Below, one piece after another: positions 52,309 through 62,319 of a stretch of DNA of 64,000 nt. This DNA is from an uncultured Pedobacter sp. (lineage in GTDB: Bacteria > Bacteroidota > Bacteroidia > Sphingobacteriales > Sphingobacteriaceae): assembly GCF_946480185.1 (NCBI RefSeq), contig NZ_CAMLIG010000003.1:255851-319850 (forward strand). Reading direction: 5' to 3'. The translations under genes were made by a program, and so were the position numbers. Numbering within the stretch: the stretch's first letter is position 1; each line of letters begins with the position of its first letter. Below the pieces are notes generated by a model, which saw only the letters and a program-made list of their open reading frames with translations, had not been told where the DNA came from and made no database searches.

Positions 52309-53052
52309 TTAAAGCTCATATCTCAATCCCGATTTTATCTTTTCAAAAACCAAATTTTTCAATGCTTCGTCGTCCTTAATATCAAATCCCGAGACATCAA
52401 CTGGTTGGTGTACGCAAATATGCGAAACTCCGGGCTTGCATCCATACTTTATCCCATCGTCCCACCAAATTTTCCAATTATCTTTTAAAGTTACCGGAAT
52501 TATTGGTATTTGATGCTCAATGGCTAACCTAAACGGCCCGTTTTTAAATTTATGTAATACCGGAGGATATTCATCTCCAATCTTACCTTCTGGAAAAATA
52601 ACTGGCGACATTCCTTCCCTAATTCTTTCGGATGCTTTTTTAAACGCCCTAAATGATGACATTTTGCTTTCCCTATTCACAGGAATATCAATGGTTTGGA
52701 AAAAAATTTTAGTTACCGGGTTTCTAAGTAATTCTTCTTTTCCTAAAAAAAAGAAATTGCCTTTTGCAACCAAGCTCATGGCAAATATATCCAAGTTTGA
52801 TGCGTGGTTTGGGCAAATGATGTAGGTTTTGCTCCAATCTATAGCTTCTTCATACTCAACTTTATATACAATACCACTTAAAAACGAAGGCGTAAAAGCA
52901 CAAATTTTCCGTACAAAATTCAATTGCCGGTAAGTACGCTTATTACGGGAGAACAGATAAACAAAGGGATAAGTTAATACAAAAATTAACAGTACCATTG
53001 CTAAATGCCAATACCGCATTGCTCGCCTTAAAATTTGTATCATCGTCATCAA
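52309..53052 (-). CDS. plsC: 1-acyl-sn-glycerol-3-phosphate acyltransferase
   Basis: 247 residues. N-terminal membrane helix, acyltransferase block I CPNHASNLDIF (His-x4-Asp catalytic pair), block II GKEELLRNP, block III FPEGKIGDEYPPV and a fourth block PIIPVTL. Acylates lysophosphatidic acid to phosphatidic acid in the inner membrane. Start could be the first ATG 53052 or nearby in-frame Met codons. Divergent from trpS with 31 bases between. Confidence 0.92.
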   Translation of the reverse strand: MMTMIQILRRAMRYWHLAMVLLIFVLTYPFVYLFSRNKRTYRQLNFVRKICAFTPSFLSGIVYKVEYEEAIDWSKTYIICPNHASNLDIFAMSLVAKGNFFFLGKEELLRNPVTKIFFQTIDIPVNRESKMSSFRAFKKASERIREGMSPVIFPEGKIGDEYPPVLHKFKNGPFRLAIEHQIPIIPVTLKDNWKIWWDDGIKYGCKPGVSHICVHQPVDVSGFDIKDDEALKNLVFEKIKSGLRYEL

Positions 53053-53083
53053 AAATAGAAATTTTCTGTACTTTCGTCACATT

Positions 53084-54079
53084 ATGGAAACTGTTGTTAG
53101 CGGAATCAGATCTACAGGTAAGTTACACCTCGGAAATTATTATGGTGCGGTAAGTAATTTTGTGAAAATGCAAAACGAACACCATTGCTTTTTCTTTATT
53201 GCCGATTATCACTCCTTAACCACACACCCTACGCCTAGCAATTTACACGGAAACATTAAACAAGTTTTGGTGGAGTATTTAGCAGCCGGTTTAGATCCAG
53301 AAAAAACCACTTTATATATCCAGTCTGACGTACCAGAAATTGCAGAACTTTATTTATTTATGAATATGAACGCCTATTTGGGCGAGCTGGAAAGAGGTGC
53401 TTCTTTTAAAGACAAAATAAGGGCAAACCCTAATAATGTAAATGCCGGTTTATTAACCTATCCGGTTTTAATGGCTGCCGATATTTTGATTCATCATGCT
53501 ACAAAAGTGCCTGTTGGTAAGGACCAGGAACAGCACCTGGAAATGACCCGTACGTTTGCAAATCGTTTCAACAATTTATACCAAACAGCATATTTTAAAG
53601 AGCCTTTTGCTTTCAATTATTCAAAAGAGCTGATTAAGATTCCGGGATTGGATGGGAAAGGGAAAATGGGGAAATCGGAAGGTGAAATGAATGCGGTTTA
53701 CCTTTCTGATAGCCCAGAAATCGTCAGAAAAAAAGTAATGAAAGCCGTTACCGATGCCGGACCTACTCAAGAAAATCAAGAAAAACCACAAGAAGTGCAA
53801 AACCTTTTTGATTTGATGAAAGTGGTTTCTACACCTGACACCTTGGCTCACTTTAATGAGCTTTACAATAAATGCCAAATCCGCTATGGCGATTTTAAAA
53901 AAGCTTTAGCCGAGGATATGATTATTGCTACACAACCTATTCGCGAAAAAATAGAAGCCATTTCTGCGGATACTGAATTGTTACGTAAAGTTGCAAGACA
54001 TGGCGCTGAAAAAGCAAGAGAAAGCGCCCAAAAAACCATTAAAGAAGTGAGAGAAATTATTGGTTTTAGAAATTTTTAG
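53084..54079 (+). CDS. trpS: Tryptophan--tRNA ligase
   Basis: 331 residues, class I aminoacyl-tRNA synthetase. HIGH-like signature TGKLHLGNYYG and KMSKS-like KGKMGKSEGE are intact; METVVSGIRSTG is the usual N-terminus and the VLMAADIL region binds tryptophan. Charges tRNA(Trp). Sequence before it contains TACTTTCG (53073-53080), one base off the -7 consensus. First gene of a plus-strand run trpS, deoxynucleoside kinase, kdsB. Confidence 0.96.
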   Translation: METVVSGIRSTGKLHLGNYYGAVSNFVKMQNEHHCFFFIADYHSLTTHPTPSNLHGNIKQVLVEYLAAGLDPEKTTLYIQSDVPEIAELYLFMNMNAYLGELERGASFKDKIRANPNNVNAGLLTYPVLMAADILIHHATKVPVGKDQEQHLEMTRTFANRFNNLYQTAYFKEPFAFNYSKELIKIPGLDGKGKMGKSEGEMNAVYLSDSPEIVRKKVMKAVTDAGPTQENQEKPQEVQNLFDLMKVVSTPDTLAHFNELYNKCQIRYGDFKKALAEDMIIATQPIREKIEAISADTELLRKVARHGAEKARESAQKTIKEVREIIGFRNF

Positions 54080-54114
54080 TAGATTAAGCGTTAAATACCC
54101 TTATTAAATTTATT

Positions 54115-54732
54115 ATGCATATAGCTATAGTTGGAAACATTGGTGCAGGAAAAACCACACTAACAGAATTGTTAGCCAAAAATTATGGCTGGGAAGCAAT
54201 GTATGAAGCCGTTGACAACAACCCTTATTTGGAAGATTTTTACAGCGACATGAAAAGGTGGAGCTTTAACTTGCAGATTTATTTTTTAAACAGCAGGTTT
54301 CAACAAATAAAAGAAATACAAAAAGGTACCGCAACCATAGTGCAAGACAGGACCATTTACGAGGACGCACATATTTTTGCAGAGAATTTACACGATATGG
54401 GCTTGATGACCACAAGAGACCATGAAAACTATCGTTCTATTTTCGACAATATCACTTCCTTTATCAATCCGCCAGATTTACTGATTTACTTAAAAGCATC
54501 GGTTCCAACTTTGGTAGAAAATATTCAGCGCCGTGGACGAGAATATGAAGCAGGTATAAGAATAGATTATTTGCAAAAACTTAACGAAAAATACGACCGT
54601 TGGATTAAAGGTTACAATGAAGGAAATCTTTTGATTTTAGATAAAGACAAGCTTGACTTTACCAATAACCCCGATGATTTAGCTTTTATTATTGAAAGTG
54701 TTGAAAGAGAAATTAACGGTCTTTTTAAATAG
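54115..54732 (+). CDS. Deoxynucleoside kinase (dNK-type)
   Basis: 205 residues. P-loop VGNIGAGKTTLTELL, the substrate-binding MYEAVDNNPYLEDFY, catalytic QDRTIYEDAHIF with the DRT/DRS motif, and a LID region RRGREYEAGI. Phosphorylates deoxynucleosides in nucleotide salvage; purine or pyrimidine choice is not decidable. Located 35 bases after trpS and 9 bases before kdsB. Confidence 0.93.
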   Translation: MHIAIVGNIGAGKTTLTELLAKNYGWEAMYEAVDNNPYLEDFYSDMKRWSFNLQIYFLNSRFQQIKEIQKGTATIVQDRTIYEDAHIFAENLHDMGLMTTRDHENYRSIFDNITSFINPPDLLIYLKASVPTLVENIQRRGREYEAGIRIDYLQKLNEKYDRWIKGYNEGNLLILDKDKLDFTNNPDDLAFIIESVEREINGLFK

Positions 54733-54741
54733 TTTTTACAG

Positions 54742-55491
54742 ATGAAAATTTTAGGTATCATACCCGCCAGATTTGCCTCTACCCGTTTTCCGGGAAAACC
54801 CTTGATTGATTTGGCCGGAAAAAGCATGATACAAAGAGTTTATGAGCAGGCAAAAAAAGCCAGCTCGTTGGCAGAAGTTGTGGTTGCAACAGATAGTGAC
54901 GAGATTTTTAAGGCTGTAACCACTTTTGGAGGAAATGTAATCATGACATCAGACCAGCACCAGAGCGGCACTGACAGATGTGCAGAGGTTTCCATAAAAA
55001 TGACCGGTTATGATGCAATTATTAATATACAAGGTGATGAACCGCTGATTGACCCGCAACAGATTAATTTATTGGCCAGCTGTTTCAATGATATTTCTAC
55101 AGATTTAGCCACGCTCATCAAAAAAATAAAAACCCCCGAAGAACTTTTCAACTATAATACGCCAAAAGTCATTATCAACAGCAAATCTGAAGCAATATAC
55201 TTTAGCCGCCAAGTGATTCCGTATTTAAAAGATGTTGCGCCAGAAGATTACCTACAAAAACATACTTTTTATAAACACATTGGTATTTACGGTTACCGCA
55301 CTACTACACTGGGGATTATTGCCGGCATGCGTTTAGGGGATTTAGAATCATCTGAAAAACTGGAGCAACTGCGCTGGCTTGAAAACGGCTGTACCATAAA
55401 GGTTGCCATAACTGATAAAGAAAGCCTAGCAATTGACAGTCCAGAGGATGTAAAAAAAGTTTTGCAGGTATTGGGAACCTCTCCAAGGTAG
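54742..55491 (+). CDS. kdsB: 3-deoxy-manno-octulosonate cytidylyltransferase
   Basis: 249 residues. Nucleotide site IIPARFASTRFPGKPL, VATDSDEI, QGDEPLIDP and YFSRQVIPY, then HIGIYGYR, and CEQLEQLRWLENG (here KLEQLRWLENG) are diagnostic. Activates Kdo with CTP for lipopolysaccharide synthesis, so the strain makes Kdo-type lipid A core. Overlaps nothing; about 130 bases of word-repeat DNA follow before the YitT gene. Confidence 0.96.
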   Translation: MKILGIIPARFASTRFPGKPLIDLAGKSMIQRVYEQAKKASSLAEVVVATDSDEIFKAVTTFGGNVIMTSDQHQSGTDRCAEVSIKMTGYDAIINIQGDEPLIDPQQINLLASCFNDISTDLATLIKKIKTPEELFNYNTPKVIINSKSEAIYFSRQVIPYLKDVAPEDYLQKHTFYKHIGIYGYRTTTLGIIAGMRLGDLESSEKLEQLRWLENGCTIKVAITDKESLAIDSPEDVKKVLQVLGTSPR

Positions 55492-55620
55492 AGGAGTACT
55501 AACTGCTAACGTTAACTATCTAAAACAAACAAAAACTAATTTTCTCTATAGCCCTCCGTTGCAAGTACTAATGACTAATGAACCAGTTAACTTCTTTTAC
55601 CTATAACTCCTTCTACTAAT

Positions 55621-56523
55621 CTAACTATGCAACGGTCTTTGCTTCACCATTCCGCCGTAGGTATCGTCAACGGTGTGCGTTACAATAAAGGCCTGCTTAT
55701 CAATATTTTTCACTAGGTTTCTAAGCTTAGTAACTTCTAACCGAGTTACTACGGTAAATACTATTTTCAAATCAACCTCCTCTGAGCTAAGATTTTTGGT
55801 ATAGCCTCTCTCGCCTTTATAAATAGTGACGGCTCTTCCTAAAATTTTAGTGATCGACTGCCTAATTTGTTCATTTTTAGAAGAAATAATGGTTACACCA
55901 ATATATTCTTCAACCCCATGGATAATAAAATCAACTGTTTTAGATGCTGATAAGTAAGTTAAAATCGCATAAAGTGCTGTTTCAATATCAATTACCCAAG
56001 CTGCAACTGCAAAAATCAGGATATTAAAAAGCATAATAATATCACCTACACTAAGGCTAACATTTTTTGAAATAAACAATGCCAGTACTTCCGACCCGTC
56101 CAAAACAGCACCGCCTCTTATGCTTAAACCGATACCCGCACCTAAAAAGAATCCTCCAAAAACGGCAATCAATAATTTATCAGATGTTACTATCGGAAAA
56201 AAATCAAAGGAAAGCATGAACGCCAAGCCCGCAATAGCAACAATGGTTTTTAACGCAAAAATTTTAGAGATTTGTTTTAAGCCCAATAAAACAAAAGGGA
56301 TATTTACAATAATTACAATTAAACCTAAACCGAAACCTGTTTTAATATTTAGTAAAAGCGAAATACCCATTGCGCCACCATCTAAAAAATGATTTGGCAA
56401 CAAAAAACTCTTTAGACCAAAAGCCGCAGATGTTATTCCTAAAATAATAAAAACAGTTTCTTTAATTATTGTTGGTAAATGTGCTTTTCGGTATGCAAAT
56501 TGCAACTTTCTTTTTAATCCCAT
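55621..56523 (-). CDS. YitT-family membrane protein (DUF161 + DUF2179)
   Basis: 300 residues from MGLKRKLQFAYRKAHLP; frames reaching 56685 add an implausible hydrophobic extension. About five hydrophobic helices (residues 20-190, VFIILGITSAAFGLKSFLLPNHFLDGGAMGISLLL is the family signature region) and a C-terminal soluble domain with RAVTIYKGERGYTK typical of DUF2179. The function is unknown; family members are inner-membrane proteins. Divergent from the aldehyde dehydrogenase gene. Confidence 0.9.
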   Translation of the reverse strand: MGLKRKLQFAYRKAHLPTIIKETVFIILGITSAAFGLKSFLLPNHFLDGGAMGISLLLNIKTGFGLGLIVIIVNIPFVLLGLKQISKIFALKTIVAIAGLAFMLSFDFFPIVTSDKLLIAVFGGFFLGAGIGLSIRGGAVLDGSEVLALFISKNVSLSVGDIIMLFNILIFAVAAWVIDIETALYAILTYLSASKTVDFIIHGVEEYIGVTIISSKNEQIRQSITKILGRAVTIYKGERGYTKNLSSEEVDLKIVFTVVTRLEVTKLRNLVKNIDKQAFIVTHTVDDTYGGMVKQRPLHS

Positions 56524-56586
56524 ATTTAACAAATATAAAATTCGATACGTAAAGATGAGTTTGTATTTGCAATTAAATCTATAAAA

Positions 56587-57954
56587 ATGGCAATCAAAAG
56601 TGTAAATCCCGCAAACGGAGAATTGATAAAAACCTACCAAGAACTTAATCCGGAAGAAGTAAATCGAAAGATAATTGCAAGCCATCAGGCTTGGGGAAAC
56701 TGGCGGACAGTTTCTTTTATTGAAAGAACAAATTCAATGTTGAAACTTGGAGAACTTCTGAAAACAAAAAAGGAAGCTCTAGCCAAAGTAATGACTTTAG
56801 AAATGGGTAAACCCATAAAAGAAAGCATTGCTGAAGTAGAGAAATGCGCAACTGTTTGCGAATATTACGCTCGTCATTCTGCAGATTTTTTAAAAGATAA
56901 AATTGTAGAAACAGAAGCAAGTAAAAGCTATGTTACTTATCAACCGCTAGGGGTTATTTTAGCTGTAATGCCCTGGAATTTTCCTTTTTGGCAAGTATTT
57001 AGGTTTTTAGCCCCAAATTTAATGGCCGGCAATTGTGGCGTTTTAAAACATGCTTCAAACGTTTCGGGATGTGCGCTTTTAATTGAAGAATTAGTTTTAG
57101 AAGCAGGCTTTCCTAAAAACGTATTTACCACTTTATTGGTTTCGGGTAAAAACGTAAACCAAATTATTGAACATCCGCTGGTAAAAGCGGTTACACTTAC
57201 AGGTAGTACCGAAGCCGGCAAAAAAGTAGCAGAAAAAGCAGGTTCCGTACTTAAAAAGTGCGTTTTAGAACTTGGCGGAAGTGATGCCTATATAATTTTA
57301 GCTGATGCTGATTTAGAATTGGCGGCAGAAACTTGTACAAATGCAAGGTTAATTAATAACGGACAAAGCTGCATTGCCGCAAAAAGATTTATTGTGGTGG
57401 AATCTGTTTTGGAAAAGTTTAGCGCATTAATGTTGGATAAAATGAAAGCTAAAAAAATAGGAGATCCTTTTGCAGAAAACACCGATTTGGGACCAATGGC
57501 TAACATTAAACTTCGGGATGATTTGCATGAACAGGTACAAAAATCAATTGAATTAGGTGCAAAATGTATTTTAGGGGGCGAAATACAGAAAGGTGAAGGT
57601 GCTTATTATCCAGCAACTATCTTAACAAATGTAAAAAAAGGAATGCCCGCTTTTGATGATGAATTATTTGGTCCTGTGGCCGCAATTATTGCGACAAGGA
57701 ATGAGAAAGAAGCTATTGAAATTGCAAACGATTCGGATTTTGGCTTAGGCGGAGCAATATTTACCAAAGACGTAGAAAAAGGGAATAAGCTTGCCCGTAA
57801 TGAAATACAAGCCGGAAGCGTGTTTGTAAACCAGGGTGTAAAATCAGATTCTCGCTTACCTTTTGGAGGTATTAAACAATCAGGTTATGGCAGAGAACTG
57901 GGTTTACACGGTTTAATGGAATTTTTGAACATCAAAACCATTTCCATCAAATAA
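56587..57954 (+). CDS. NAD(P)+-dependent succinate-semialdehyde dehydrogenase
   Basis: 455 residues of the aldehyde dehydrogenase superfamily, short SSADH-type. Conserved MPWNFPFWQ, LTGSTEAGKK, the general-base Glu in LELGGSDAY, and catalytic Cys in NNGQSCIAAKR are intact; PFGGIKQSGYGRELG near the C-terminus is the closing signature. Oxidises succinate semialdehyde to succinate, feeding the TCA cycle. Monocistronic. Confidence 0.92.
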   Translation: MAIKSVNPANGELIKTYQELNPEEVNRKIIASHQAWGNWRTVSFIERTNSMLKLGELLKTKKEALAKVMTLEMGKPIKESIAEVEKCATVCEYYARHSADFLKDKIVETEASKSYVTYQPLGVILAVMPWNFPFWQVFRFLAPNLMAGNCGVLKHASNVSGCALLIEELVLEAGFPKNVFTTLLVSGKNVNQIIEHPLVKAVTLTGSTEAGKKVAEKAGSVLKKCVLELGGSDAYIILADADLELAAETCTNARLINNGQSCIAAKRFIVVESVLEKFSALMLDKMKAKKIGDPFAENTDLGPMANIKLRDDLHEQVQKSIELGAKCILGGEIQKGEGAYYPATILTNVKKGMPAFDDELFGPVAAIIATRNEKEAIEIANDSDFGLGGAIFTKDVEKGNKLARNEIQAGSVFVNQGVKSDSRLPFGGIKQSGYGRELGLHGLMEFLNIKTISIK

Positions 57955-57963
57955 GTAAAACAC

Positions 57964-58584
57964 TTATTTGATATCAGATAGTAACTGTTTTGATTTATCT
58001 ATCTGCGCCATAATGTCTCTGCGGTAACCCGACTCTTCCAAAACTTTCTGAAAATCAGAAATGGAGGAATTGCAAGCATTTATAGCTGCTGTTTTATTAT
58101 AAACATCGGCTATTTTTTGGCTTTTATATATAGCATATTCCTGATAGGCCAAACCTCTATTTTGATAAAGTTTGTAATCATTTGGCGTTAAGTCCAAAGC
58201 AGAAGAAAAGTCTTTCACAGCTCCGCACAACAACTTTTCGCGATCTAAAGATTTAACTTCTTTAAAAGTGGCAGCATACAATAATTTTGCTTTCCCACGA
58301 TAGTAATAAGCCGCAGTTTCGGTTGGTTTCATTGAAATCAACCTGTCAAAAGCATCTATAGATTTTTTATAATCCGCAGCATGGTAGCTAGAGTAACCCA
58401 TTAACCATAAGGCATTCATATTACTTCTATCGTTTTCGTATGCTTTTTCAAAATAGCTGGCTGCAGTACTAAACTGCCCGCCGGTCATTGCTTTTTGCCC
58501 CATTCTTTCGTAAGGTGTTTGCCCAAAAGCAACATTTGCGATTAAAGAAATGCTTGTTAAAACTAAAATAAACTTTGTTTTCAT
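57964..58584 (-). CDS. Tetratricopeptide-repeat protein, exported
   Basis: 206 residues from MKTKFILVLTSISLIANVAFGQ, a signal peptide; a frame reaching 58614 lacks a signal at the N-terminus and is rejected. About four TPR-like helix pairs follow, such as GGQFSTAASYFEKAYENDRSNMNALWLMG, ADYKKSIDAFDRLISMKPTETAAYYYRGKAKL and KDFSSALDLTPNDYKLYQNRGLAY. Likely a periplasmic scaffold; partner unknown. Convergent with the dehydrogenase gene. Confidence 0.82.
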   Translation of the reverse strand: MKTKFILVLTSISLIANVAFGQTPYERMGQKAMTGGQFSTAASYFEKAYENDRSNMNALWLMGYSSYHAADYKKSIDAFDRLISMKPTETAAYYYRGKAKLLYAATFKEVKSLDREKLLCGAVKDFSSALDLTPNDYKLYQNRGLAYQEYAIYKSQKIADVYNKTAAINACNSSISDFQKVLEESGYRRDIMAQIDKSKQLLSDIK

Positions 58585-58842
58585 TAACTTTGGAGATGCT
58601 CCGTTTTTTTTCAAAAATAAAATTACAACTTAATAACGTTTGTTATGCGCAAATATTTCGCAAAAGCAGAACTGACGTAATTTCACATTTTTTAAATTAA
58701 AACAACCATTTTTTGTTTAATAAGTGTATAAACCTTAAAAAAAACCATTGGCATAAAGCTTGTAAATTATAGTTCAATATATCGTTATAGCTTAATTCGC
58801 AGTTTAGCCTGTCAATTTGGCGTTTCATCATAAAAAAAATAC

Positions 58843-61323
58843 ATGAGCAAATTTGATCAGTTCGATTTCAACCAAGCGTTACCCCTTATAAATGAAGATA
58901 CAGAATTTTTTCCGTTAATGTCTCCAGAAGACGAGGAAGAAATGAATAATGAGCAAACTCCAGAAATACTTTCTATTTTACCTTTAAGAAATACCGTTCT
59001 GTTTCCTGGAGTAGTTATTCCAATTACAGTCGGTCGCGACAAATCCATCAAATTAATTAAGGATGCTTACAAAGGCGATAAAACGATTGGAGTGGTTGCG
59101 CAGAAAGACGTAAATATTGAAGATCCGAAGTTTGAAGAACTCAATAATATTGGAACAGTTGCAATAATTGTTAAAATGTTGCAAATGCCCGATGGAAATA
59201 CAACCGTAATTATCCAAGGTAAAAACAGATTTAAACTTGGCGAACAAACGCAAAGTGAACCGTATTTTAAAGCCACGGTTGAAAAATTTGAGGAAATACG
59301 ACCGAAAGTTGACAAGGAATTTAAAGCAATGGTATCTTCCGTGAAGGAATTGGCCATGCAGATTATTCAATTTTCTCCAAATATCCCGTCTGAGGCAGCT
59401 ATAGCAATAAAAAATATTGACAGTGTTCCGTTTTTGATCAACTTCATATCGTCAAATATGAATGCCAGCGTTGCGGATAAGCAGTCTATGCTAGAGGTTG
59501 CCAACTTACGTGACCGGGCAAATATGGTTTTAGGGCATTTAAGTATGGAGCTGCAAATGCTGGAGCTAAAAAACCAAATCCAGAGCAGGGTAAAAGTTGA
59601 TTTAGATAAACAACAGCGTGATTACTTTTTAAATCAGCAATTAAAAACCATTCAGGAAGAGCTGGGTGGCAATTCTCCGGATATGGAGATTGAGGATCTA
59701 AGAGCTAAAGCGAAAAAGAAACATTGGAGCAAAGAAACCAGCGACCATTTTTTTAAAGAGCTTGATAAATTAGCCAGAATGAATCCGGCCGCAGCCGATT
59801 ATTCTGTACAAATTAACTATTTAGAAGTGCTGTTAGACTTGCCTTGGGATACTTTTACAAAAGACAACTTTGATTTAAAAAGAGCACAGAAAATATTAGA
59901 TAAAGACCACTACGGCTTAGATAAAGTAAAAAAACGAATTATCGAATATTTAGCCGTTTTAAAATTAAAACACAACATGAAAGCGCCTATTTTGTGCTTG
60001 GTAGGTCCTCCGGGAGTTGGTAAAACTTCCTTAGGCAAATCAATTGCAAAAGCTTTGGGACGTAAATATGTGCGTATGGCTTTAGGTGGAATTAAAGACG
60101 AAGCCGAAATTCGCGGGCACCGTAAAACCTACATTGGCGCAATGCCAGGCCGTGTAATCCAATCTTTAAAGAAAGCTGGTTCTTCAAACCCGGTTTTTGT
60201 TTTGGATGAGATTGATAAAGTGGGTAACGATTTTAGGGGAGATCCGTCTTCTGCCCTGTTGGAGGTTTTAGATCCGGAACAAAATAACGCCTTCGCTGAT
60301 AATTTTGTTGAACTTGACTATGACCTCTCAAATGTGATGTTTATCGCAACAGCAAACTCTTTAAATAGCATTCAACCCGCTTTATTGGACAGAATGGAAA
60401 TTATTGAGGTAAACGGTTACACGATTGAAGAGAAGGTAGAAATTGCTAAAAAGCATTTATTGCCGAAACAAAAAGAAGCACATGGTTTAAAAGCGAAAGA
60501 TATTACTTTAAAACCTGCTTTTATTGAAAAAATAATTGAAGACTATACCCGCGAATCTGGCGTACGTAGTTTAGAAAAAACTTTGGGTTCCGTAGTGCGT
60601 AGCGCTGCTACCAAAATAGCAATGGAGGAGGAATACAATACCAATTTCTCTTACGAAGATGTACAAAAAGCCTTAGGTCCTGCTTATTTTGACAAAGATG
60701 CTTATGAAAACAACCATGTTGCGGGCGTAGTAACCGGCTTAGCTTGGACATCCGTAGGTGGCGATATTCTATTTATAGAAGCTAGTTTAAGTCCCGGAAA
60801 AGGAAAAATGACCTTAACCGGAAACTTGGGCGATGTAATGAAAGAATCTGCTGTAATTGCTTTAGCATATATTAGAGCGCATGCAGAGGATTTAGGAATT
60901 GATTTCCGCGTTTTTGACCAGTGGGATTTGCACATTCACGTTCCGGCTGGTGCAACTCCAAAAGATGGACCTTCTGCGGGTATTACCATGTTAACTGCTT
61001 TAACATCAGTATTTACCCAAAAACAGGTGAAACAAAATCTAGCCATGACCGGCGAGATTACACTAAGAGGTAAAGTTTTGCCTGTGGGCGGAATTAAAGA
61101 GAAAATTTTAGCTGCAAAAAGAGCGAACATCACAGATGTAATTCTTTGCAAATCAAATGAAAAAGATATTTTAGAAATAAAAGCAGATTACATTAAGGAT
61201 ATGAATTTCCACTACGTTACTGATATGCTTGATGTTGTAAAACTTGCATTAATGCCTAATAAAGTTAAAAATGCTTTAAATATCGTTTACCGCGATGATA
61301 AAAAAGTGGAAACAGCCAGTTAA
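58843..61323 (+). CDS. lon: ATP-dependent protease La (Lon)
   Basis: 826 residues. N-terminal substrate domain (about 35-250, LPLRNTVLFPGVVIPITVGRDK), AAA+ module with Walker A GPPGVGKTS and Walker B PVFVLDEIDK, and C-terminal Ser-Lys peptidase domain with the catalytic Ser in KDGPSAGITM and Lys in GGIKEKILAAKR. Hexameric cytoplasmic protease for damaged and regulatory proteins. A nearby TTTGGC dyad-like sequence (58806-58823) might be regulatory but is unproven. Followed by a terminator and lpxR. Confidence 0.97.
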   Translation: MSKFDQFDFNQALPLINEDTEFFPLMSPEDEEEMNNEQTPEILSILPLRNTVLFPGVVIPITVGRDKSIKLIKDAYKGDKTIGVVAQKDVNIEDPKFEELNNIGTVAIIVKMLQMPDGNTTVIIQGKNRFKLGEQTQSEPYFKATVEKFEEIRPKVDKEFKAMVSSVKELAMQIIQFSPNIPSEAAIAIKNIDSVPFLINFISSNMNASVADKQSMLEVANLRDRANMVLGHLSMELQMLELKNQIQSRVKVDLDKQQRDYFLNQQLKTIQEELGGNSPDMEIEDLRAKAKKKHWSKETSDHFFKELDKLARMNPAAADYSVQINYLEVLLDLPWDTFTKDNFDLKRAQKILDKDHYGLDKVKKRIIEYLAVLKLKHNMKAPILCLVGPPGVGKTSLGKSIAKALGRKYVRMALGGIKDEAEIRGHRKTYIGAMPGRVIQSLKKAGSSNPVFVLDEIDKVGNDFRGDPSSALLEVLDPEQNNAFADNFVELDYDLSNVMFIATANSLNSIQPALLDRMEIIEVNGYTIEEKVEIAKKHLLPKQKEAHGLKAKDITLKPAFIEKIIEDYTRESGVRSLEKTLGSVVRSAATKIAMEEEYNTNFSYEDVQKALGPAYFDKDAYENNHVAGVVTGLAWTSVGGDILFIEASLSPGKGKMTLTGNLGDVMKESAVIALAYIRAHAEDLGIDFRVFDQWDLHIHVPAGATPKDGPSAGITMLTALTSVFTQKQVKQNLAMTGEITLRGKVLPVGGIKEKILAAKRANITDVILCKSNEKDILEIKADYIKDMNFHYVTDMLDVVKLALMPNKVKNALNIVYRDDKKVETAS

Positions 61324-61348
61324 CAGCAAAAATTATTATAGTACCTTT

Positions 61349-61374
61349 AAAGCCGAATATTTTCGGCTTTTTTT
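61349..61374 (+). terminator. Terminator between lon and lpxR, T-run runs into the lpxR start
   Basis: AAAGCCGAA/TTCGGCTTT stem with a 4-base loop and a T-run; the ATG of the next gene begins at the end of this run. Confidence 0.85.
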
Positions 61375-62319
61375 ATGCGTTTTACTTCCATTTTTTGTGT
61401 TTTAATTTTTTTTGGTATTCGCGGTTTTTCGCAAAAAAAATATTTCCAAAATGAATTGGGTTTCCGCTCAGATAATGATGCCTACTTAGGGATAAAACAA
61501 GATAGATATTATACAAACGGACTTTTTATTCATTTTAATCGAGCTATCGAAAACAAGAAAAACAGTACAGTTAAGAAAATATGGGGCGTAAGTTTTGGTC
61601 AGGAAATGTATAATGCCAGATCTGGCCAGGTAAGATTCATTGAAAACGTTGACCGTCCGTTTGCAGCTTATTTATACGCAGGTGGAAGTTTACAATGGAT
61701 AAAACCTAATGAAAACAGTCTAAAAGTAGAAGTTCAAGTTGGCACCATAGGTCCGGCAGCTTTAGGTGAAGAGGCGCAAACGCTTTTACATAAAATTGCA
61801 GGGTTTTACAAAATTGCAGGATGGGAATATCAGGTAAAAGATGAAGTTGGCATAAACGTAAAAGCAAAATTGCACTATTTATTATATAGGAATAAAAGCA
61901 AAACTATAGATTTTTCTTTACCGATAAATGCAAGCTTAGGGAATACTTTTACGGGCTTAAATACAGGTATTTTATTTAGAACGGGCGGTTTAAATCCATT
62001 TTACCATTCAGTAGTTACGCAAAGTAATATCGCCACAAAGGCAGAAAAAGGTATAGCGAAACAAGAATTTTATTTCTTTTTAAAGCCATCATTAACTTAC
62101 GTTGCTTATGATGCAACCATACAAGGTGGTTTATTTGTAAAAGACAAAGGTCCGGTAACCTACAAACCTAGCCCTTTTGTTTTTGCCCAGCAAATTGGTG
62201 CTGCTTATGCTAGTAACAGATGGACCTTTGATTATTCTGTAATATTTAAGAGCAAACAACTCTCAGAGGCAAAAAAGTCGGAACAATATGGAACTATAAA
62301 GGCATATTATCGTTTTTAA
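61375..62319 (+). CDS. lpxR: Lipid A 3'-O-deacylase, LpxR family
   Basis: 314 residues, outer-membrane beta-barrel with signal peptide ending near GFSQ (about 19). Diagnostic residues: FRSDNDAYLG (Asn34, Asp35), DRYYTNG (Thr47) and GTIGPAALGEEAQTLLHK with His139 in the GxxGPxxxGxxxQxxxH motif. Removes the 3'-acyloxyacyl chain from lipid A. The ATG sits at the end of the lon terminator, with no leader of its own, so expression depends on read-through or an internal start. The stop shares TTAA with arfB. Confidence 0.93.
   Translation: MRFTSIFCVLIFFGIRGFSQKKYFQNELGFRSDNDAYLGIKQDRYYTNGLFIHFNRAIENKKNSTVKKIWGVSFGQEMYNARSGQVRFIENVDRPFAAYLYAGGSLQWIKPNENSLKVEVQVGTIGPAALGEEAQTLLHKIAGFYKIAGWEYQVKDEVGINVKAKLHYLLYRNKSKTIDFSLPINASLGNTFTGLNTGILFRTGGLNPFYHSVVTQSNIATKAEKGIAKQEFYFFLKPSLTYVAYDATIQGGLFVKDKGPVTYKPSPFVFAQQIGAAYASNRWTFDYSVIFKSKQLSEAKKSEQYGTIKAYYRF

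Noticed and set aside
58749..58763. Possible sigma-54 promoter before lon (TGGCAT-N5-TTGT)
   Set aside because: The -12 element lacks the GC dinucleotide of the consensus, and no enhancer-type site or activator gene is present; one near match in AT-rich DNA is not enough.
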